DNA of 64,000 nt from JAENVU01 sp963801105 (GTDB taxonomy: Bacteria > Actinomycetota > Acidimicrobiia > IMCC26256 > JAENVU01): assembly GCA_963801105.1 (NCBI GenBank), contig CAWDDH010000003.1, positions 620,001 to 684,000 on the forward strand, written 5' to 3'. This document shows, piece by piece, positions 59,435 through 64,000 of this stretch. How positions within the stretch are numbered: position 1 is the first letter of the stretch; each line of letters starts with the position of its first letter. The notes beneath the pieces are model-generated. The model was not told the origin of the DNA. It was given only the letters and a program-made list of their open reading frames with translations, and did not search any database. Made by a program: the position numbers and the translations under genes.

Positions 59435-60856
59435 TCAGGGTGCGGCCGTCACCGCGGTGACGAGCGGGGCCAGCACCTGGTCGGCACGGGTCGCCGCGTC
59501 GGCGGCGGTGCCACCGGGGGACTCGAAGTAGAGGGTCCGGGTCCCGGTCAGCGAGTCGGTCCCACCGAGCGCCGGGTCGGTGACCGGCAGCGTGCTGTTG
59601 ATCCACGAGCCGCTCGACCCGTAGGCGAACGCGTCACCGGTGCACTGGGTGTCCGACGGGGTGGAGTCGTCGAGGTAGTACGACGTGACGCTCGCGGGCG
59701 TCCATGTGGTCGAGAGCTGCTGGACCTGGTTGATCGTCCCCTGCGGACCGGTGACCTGCTCCCACACCGGCGCTCCGGCAGTGAGGGTGTCGGGCGAGCC
59801 GTCGATGGTGACACCACCGGGGTTGAGCTCGTTGCGGTAGGTCATCCCCGACGCGGCGGGCGAGTAGTCGAAGAAATCCATGATCGCGGGGATCGAGTGC
59901 ACGCGGAGGTTGGTGATGATGTCCTCGCGCCGGTCGTAGAAGATGTGCGTCCGTTGCGTGCTCGGCCCGCTGTTCGCGCCGACGTAGGACCGGATCACCC
60001 GGACGGGTCCGACCTTGCTCGTCACGAAGGCGCCTTCCACGCTCCCCGCGATCGGCGTGTCGAAGGTGTCCTCGCTCCGACCGCAGAAGCCCGGATTGAA
60101 CAGCGCTTTCTGGCGGTCGAGGACGTCCACACCGCTCGCACCCGGCGCGGTCACCTCCAGCGCGTCGCTGGCCCAACGGTCCGAGAAATGGTGCTTGTAG
60201 GTCGCCCCGGTGAACAGCGTGTTCTCCGGGTTCGGCCCGTTGGTGAGCTGGTAGTGCTTCTTGTACCCGCCACCGAGGAGCTTCCACTTGTATCCGACGT
60301 ACTTCACGCGGGCGCCCTGCTTGAGCCCGCTGCCCGCCGCCTTCCGGTACAGGTACACGTAGCCCTCCGATCCCGGCACGAGCGGATCGGTGACCTTGAC
60401 CTGCACCCCGGTCCCGGGCTTGGTCCCGGTCGGCTGCCCGCCGGGCGAGAGGAGTCCGGCGTCGCGGCCCATGAAGACCAGCTCGTCGTTCGCGTCGAAC
60501 TTGCGGTTGGGGTCGTTCCCCGTCCACGTGTTGCCCGACGTGTACACGAGCTCGTTCACGAGCCCGGGCTGGCTGTTGTAGAAGACCGCGTTCGGGTTGT
60601 TGTAGATCTTCCCGAAGTTCACGACCGCGCGCTCGTCGATCTGGATCGGCAGCTGGGCCCAGGCCGAGCCGGTCCAGCGGAACCCGACGATCGGTCCCCG
60701 CGGGCCGTTGTCGAAGGTGGGCAGGTCCGCGCCCGTGAGCACCACGGGATCGGCCGGCCGGGCGAGCGGCGCGGCCGCTGCCGCTCCGGTGGGGACGATC
60801 ACGGCGGCCACCATGAGCGCGACCGACCCGACGATGATGAAGCTCCGCAGGCGCAT
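59435..60856 (-). CDS. Secreted protein of unknown function
   Basis: A 473-residue exported protein. Sec signal peptide MRLRSFIIVGSVALMVAAVIVPTGAAAAAP with an AxA cleavage site. The mature part is Gly/Asn/Tyr/Thr-rich and probably all-beta: for example FDNGPRGPIVGFRWTGSAWAQLPI near 36, GYVYLYRKAAGSGLK near 150 and DIITNLRVHSIPAIMDFFDY near 300. A few Cys residues could form disulfides. I recognise no catalytic motif. The frame starts with TTG at 60892, but the ATG at 60856 gives a standard signal peptide. It is divergent from the HAD gene. Confidence 0.82.
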   Translation of the reverse strand: MRLRSFIIVGSVALMVAAVIVPTGAAAAAPLARPADPVVLTGADLPTFDNGPRGPIVGFRWTGSAWAQLPIQIDERAVVNFGKIYNNPNAVFYNSQPGLVNELVYTSGNTWTGNDPNRKFDANDELVFMGRDAGLLSPGGQPTGTKPGTGVQVKVTDPLVPGSEGYVYLYRKAAGSGLKQGARVKYVGYKWKLLGGGYKKHYQLTNGPNPENTLFTGATYKHHFSDRWASDALEVTAPGASGVDVLDRQKALFNPGFCGRSEDTFDTPIAGSVEGAFVTSKVGPVRVIRSYVGANSGPSTQRTHIFYDRREDIITNLRVHSIPAIMDFFDYSPAASGMTYRNELNPGGVTIDGSPDTLTAGAPVWEQVTGPQGTINQVQQLSTTWTPASVTSYYLDDSTPSDTQCTGDAFAYGSSGSWINSTLPVTDPALGGTDSLTGTRTLYFESPGGTAADAATRADQVLAPLVTAVTAAP

Positions 60857-60920
60857 CGGGACAGTGCAGCAGGCCACTCGGGTCCCCGTCAATCACGTTC
60901 CGTGGTCGCAGGCCCACCGG

Positions 60921-60926
60921 TAGGGT
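60921..60926 (+). promoter_or_regulatory. -10 hexamer TAGGGT, leaderless start
   Basis: TAGGGT lies exactly 6 nt before the HAD ATG at 60933. Confidence 0.62.
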
Positions 60927-60932
60927 CGGCGG

Positions 60933-61553
60933 ATGGCCGCGTTCGTCGCCGGGTTCGACCTCGACATGACCCTCATCGACTCGCGACCCGGCGTGACCGC
61001 CACGTTCGACGCGTTGAACCGCGAGCTCGGCACGGCCATCGACGGCGTCGCGATCGCGGCTCGCCTCGGCCCCACGCTCGAGTCGGAGATGGCGAAGTAC
61101 TTCCCGGCCGCCGACGTCGATCCGGTGTGCGACCGCTACCGGGAGCTCTACGCCGACCTCGGACCTCCGGGCTGCTCGTTGCTCCCCGGCGCCGCCGACG
61201 CGGTCGCCGCGGTCCGCGGGCGCGGCGGCACTCCGCTCGTGATCACCGCGAAGTTCGGCCCGAACGCGCACCGCTGCCTCGACCACGTCGGCCTCGCCGT
61301 CGAGCACGTGGTCGGCTGGCGTCACGGCCCCGAGAAGGCGGAGACCCTGCGTGAGCACGGCGCGCACCTCTACGTGGGCGACACGTTGCCCGACATCGAG
61401 GCCGCCCACGTCGCGGGTGTGCTCGCGATCGGCGTGTCCACCGGCCCCGTCGGTCGCGCCGACCTCGAGGCCGCGGGTGCCGACGTCGTGCTCGACTCGC
61501 TCCTCGAGTTCCCCGGCTGGCTCGACCGGCGGCCGCTCGGCTCGTCCGCCTAG
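60933..61553 (+). CDS. HAD hydrolase, phosphoglycolate-phosphatase-like
   Basis: A 206-residue HAD phosphatase. Motif I is AGFDLDMTLIDSRPG (D9 and D11), motif II is TPLVITAKFG near residue 95 with Thr/Ser exchanged for ITAK, the lysine of motif III is in GPEKAETLR near 133 and motif IV is LYVGDTLPDIEAA near 145. The short helical cap fits the PGP/pyrophosphatase (Gph/PpaX) group. The substrate is uncertain. It overlaps the convergent flavoprotein gene by 4 nt at the 3' ends. Confidence 0.88.
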   Translation: MAAFVAGFDLDMTLIDSRPGVTATFDALNRELGTAIDGVAIAARLGPTLESEMAKYFPAADVDPVCDRYRELYADLGPPGCSLLPGAADAVAAVRGRGGTPLVITAKFGPNAHRCLDHVGLAVEHVVGWRHGPEKAETLREHGAHLYVGDTLPDIEAAHVAGVLAIGVSTGPVGRADLEAAGADVVLDSLLEFPGWLDRRPLGSSA

Positions 61554-62725
61554 CTCGTCGCTCCGTCCAGACTCGCGTCGGCAACGAGCGCGGCGGCGTA
61601 CCCGGTGAGCGTGTTGTTGTCGACGTAGATGTGCTGCGATCCCGCGAGCAGGTCGCGCAGGCACCGTTGGATGATCCCGGGCCGCAAACCCGCGGAGCCG
61701 GCCCACGAGTAGGCGAAGCGCGCGGCATCGGCGGCGACGCGCGTCGCGTAGGTCGCGGCGGCGCGCATCCGCGCCTGCACCGTGGCGTCGACGACGTCAC
61801 CGCGACGGGCCTGCGCGTCCGCCTCCGCGAACGCCTCGAAGGCGAATGCCCGCGCCGCGCGCATCGCGCAGTCGTGCATGCCGAGATCGTGCTGGAACAG
61901 CTGCTCGGTGCCGATCGTCGCGAACCCGGCCATGCGCACCCGGGTGCCGGCGAGCACGGTGATCTCGTCGATCGCGCGCCGTCCGACGCCGAGTGCGAAT
62001 CCCGCGTGGCCCGCGGCGGTGATCGCGAACAGCCCGACCCCGAGCTCAGGTCCACCCCGGAGCTGGGTGTGCTCGAGGAGCGAGTACGTGGAGTCGTCGG
62101 GCACGAAGACGTCGTCGACCACATAGTCGTACGAGCCGGTCGCGGTGAGCCCGATCACGTCCCAGTTCCCCCGGAAGTCGATCTCGTCCCGGGGGATCAG
62201 CACCACGCGCATCGCCGGCATCCCGGTGGCGGACGTGAGCGGGTTGCCGTCTTCGTCGACCTCCACCGTCCCCGCACCGATGAAGTCGGCGTGTGCGCAC
62301 CCGGAGCCGAACTGGTAGCGGCCCGACACGCGGTAGCCGCCGGCGACCTTCCGGGCGGTGCCGACCGGCCCGAGCATCCCGGCGTGTATGCCGCGCGTGC
62401 CGGCGAGGAACATCTCGCGCGCCGCGTCCTCACCGGCGTAGATCGCGGCGAAGCACGACGACGTCGCGTTCGCCATCAACGACCAGCCGGTGGAGCCGTC
62501 GGCGTACGCGAGCTCCTCGAAGACCGCGAGCGACGTGACGACGTCGGTCCCGAGTCCGCCGAACTCCGTGGGCACGAGGAGCCAGAAGAGCTCCTCGCGG
62601 GCGAGCGCGTCGACGACCAGGCTCGTCGTCGTGGTCTCACGCTCCGCGCGGTCCGCCTCCGCCTCGATGATCGGTGCGATCGTGCGCGCCCGTGCCACCA
62701 GCGCTTCGTCCACGACGATGCTCAT
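61550..62725 (-). CDS. Acyl-CoA-dehydrogenase-fold flavoprotein, HsaA/HpaB-like monooxygenase
   Basis: A 391-residue protein of the acyl-CoA dehydrogenase fold. The N-terminal helical domain has LFWLLVPTEFGGLGTDV near residue 46, the middle beta domain RYQFGSGCAHADFIGAGTV near 137, and the C-terminal helices RACLRDLL-like QRCLRDLLAGSQHIYV near 355. The SGCAHAD form and the lack of a clear catalytic Glu resemble the group-D flavin monooxygenases (HsaA, HpaB, DszC) rather than beta-oxidation enzymes. The partner reductase is not nearby. GAGGAG precedes the ATG. Confidence 0.82.
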   Translation of the reverse strand: MSIVVDEALVARARTIAPIIEAEADRAERETTTTSLVVDALAREELFWLLVPTEFGGLGTDVVTSLAVFEELAYADGSTGWSLMANATSSCFAAIYAGEDAAREMFLAGTRGIHAGMLGPVGTARKVAGGYRVSGRYQFGSGCAHADFIGAGTVEVDEDGNPLTSATGMPAMRVVLIPRDEIDFRGNWDVIGLTATGSYDYVVDDVFVPDDSTYSLLEHTQLRGGPELGVGLFAITAAGHAGFALGVGRRAIDEITVLAGTRVRMAGFATIGTEQLFQHDLGMHDCAMRAARAFAFEAFAEADAQARRGDVVDATVQARMRAAATYATRVAADAARFAYSWAGSAGLRPGIIQRCLRDLLAGSQHIYVDNNTLTGYAAALVADASLDGATS

Positions 62726-62755
62726 GCTCCTCCTCGGTCGACGGGTCCGGGCACG

Positions 62756-63490
62756 CTACGGGCTGGCGGGCCGCCGGCGCCGACCGCGCAGCTCGCCGAC
62801 CACGATCAGGGTGATCGCGACGAGTCCGGCCAGGACACCGAGTCCGAGCAACACGACCCGGCCGAGGGCGGTGTCGTCGGCCGTGGCGTGGAGCGTGGCG
62901 CGATGGCCGACGCCCGCGGCGACGGAGTCCCGCGTCCCGGGGAGCTCGGCCGTGAGGTGCACCCGCAGCCCCCCGAGCGCGTCCCGTAGCCGCTGCTCGA
63001 TGCCGGTGACGTCGACCTGCGCGGCGGTCAGGCCGGCGACCAGCTCGGGGTCGTCACCGACCGCGGGCTCGACGGTGCGGAGGTCGACCGCGCCATCCAC
63101 GGTCCAGCGCGTGCTGAAGGTGGCGGCCTCCCGGTGCGCGGCGACCCCCCGGAGCGGACCGTGGGCACCGTTGATCTCCGCGACGATCCCGGCGACCTCG
63201 GCCGGATCTGCGAACGCCTTGCTCACCGTCAGCACGGCCCCACCCGATGCCGACCGGGTCCAGGGCGAGACCCTCCATCCGGCCGCGGTGAGGTCGGTGA
63301 GCCGGACGCGGTCGGCGAGCTTCCCACCCGCGACCTCGGCCGCCCGCACCGCATCGGCGTCGAGCGCGACGCGCACCGATACGCGACCCGAGCCATCGGC
63401 GCGCATGCGCACTGTGACGGTCGCGTCCATATGACACGCCGTCACCAGGACCGCGAGCGCGGCGACCAGGAGAAGGGAACGGGCGCGCAC
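62756..63490 (-). CDS. Lipoprotein with C-terminal membrane anchor, LppM/DUF3153-like
   Basis: A 244-residue envelope protein. The signal peptide MRARSLLLVAALAVLVTAC ends in a lipobox. A beta-sandwich-like region follows (DATVTVRMRADGSGRVSVRVALD near 21), and a hydrophobic helix (about 206-230) with a basic RGRRRR tail anchors the C-terminus. This double anchoring is that of LppM and related DUF3153 lipoproteins; the match is tentative. The GTG start has TAGCGT 6 nt upstream. Confidence 0.78.
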   Translation of the reverse strand: MRARSLLLVAALAVLVTACHMDATVTVRMRADGSGRVSVRVALDADAVRAAEVAGGKLADRVRLTDLTAAGWRVSPWTRSASGGAVLTVSKAFADPAEVAGIVAEINGAHGPLRGVAAHREAATFSTRWTVDGAVDLRTVEPAVGDDPELVAGLTAAQVDVTGIEQRLRDALGGLRVHLTAELPGTRDSVAAGVGHRATLHATADDTALGRVVLLGLGVLAGLVAITLIVVGELRGRRRRPASP

Positions 63491-63496
63491 GCCCGC

Positions 63497-63502
63497 ACGC
63501 TA
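63497..63502 (-). promoter_or_regulatory. -10 hexamer TAGCGT, leaderless start
   Basis: On the minus strand TAGCGT lies exactly 6 nt before the lipoprotein GTG at 63490. Confidence 0.6.
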
Positions 63503-63549
63503 CGCGGAGGTGGAACCGCCGAGGAGGCCCGGACCCCTCGGCGACGAGG

Positions 63550-64000
<451 letters not shown>

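Noticed and set aside
57992..61354. An 1120-codon plus-strand open frame.
   Set aside because: It is antisense to radA and the secreted-protein gene, with shadow composition and no motifs.

Overview
The window is very GC-rich DNA from an actinobacterium. WhiB, CarD, a DtxR-type regulator, HemQ, a WS/DGAT acyltransferase and GpgS/OtsA/OtsB occur together, many starts are GTG, and several promoters look leaderless. An Acidimicrobiia-type lineage fits best, but that placement is inference. I see no phage, insertion sequence, CRISPR array or rRNA. The region reads as ordinary chromosomal core.

Layout. 0-8 kb: moeA, galU and plsY on the minus strand, then fmdB, a SAF/CpaB-like protein and a HAD hydrolase on plus, then the tldD/tldE protease pair. 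7.7-12.5 kb: an FlK-like thioesterase, an alpha/beta hydrolase, a UPF0104 membrane protein coupled to an AUR1-like PAP2 enzyme, a VOC protein and a LysR regulator. 12.7-15 kb: whiB, an ACAD10/11-type kinase and two overlapping crcB genes. 15-22.5 kb: PAC2 protein, M20 peptidase, MBL hydrolase, amidase, WS/DGAT enzyme and two small unknowns. 22.4-27.2 kb: NUDIX and the nitrogen module amt-glnB-glnD. 27.2-32.3 kb: one 1677-residue PAS/GAF/GGDEF/EAL protein. 33-37 kb: hemQ with a NIL-domain gene, a lipoprotein, and groEL under two CIRCE operators. 37-40.2 kb: sulfotransferase and an iron-uptake group (DtxR-like regulator, double-cupredoxin lipoprotein, FTR1 permease with a palindromic operator). 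40.2-42.1 kb: a SAM-I riboswitch leading a ThrC-like enzyme, a 38-codon ORF and a MoaD/ThiS-like carrier. 42.2-47.6 kb: compatible-solute genes gpgS, glycerate kinase, a TreT-like synthase, otsA and otsB. 47.6-55.2 kb: LytR_C protein, lipase, tRNA-Thr(UGU), rlmB, cysS, ispF, ispD, PIN/TRAM and carD. 55.3-64 kb: Crp regulator, dienelactone hydrolase, disA, radA, a secreted unknown, HAD, an HsaA-like flavoprotein, a lipoprotein and the 3' part of clpC.

Two properties run through the whole window. First, at least 17 genes have a TANNNT hexamer exactly 6-8 nt before their ATG or GTG, the signature of leaderless transcripts. Second, about eleven genes, including cysS, ispF and plsY, are broken by one-base frame changes, nearly all of them +1. 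This looks like residual sequence error rather than gene decay. One such error creates a false 852-residue MBL-M20 fusion.

The most interesting locus is SAM-I riboswitch - thrC-like - small ORF - moaD/thiS-like. By analogy with CysM/CysO it could make homocysteine from O-phosphohomoserine with a thiocarboxylated carrier protein.
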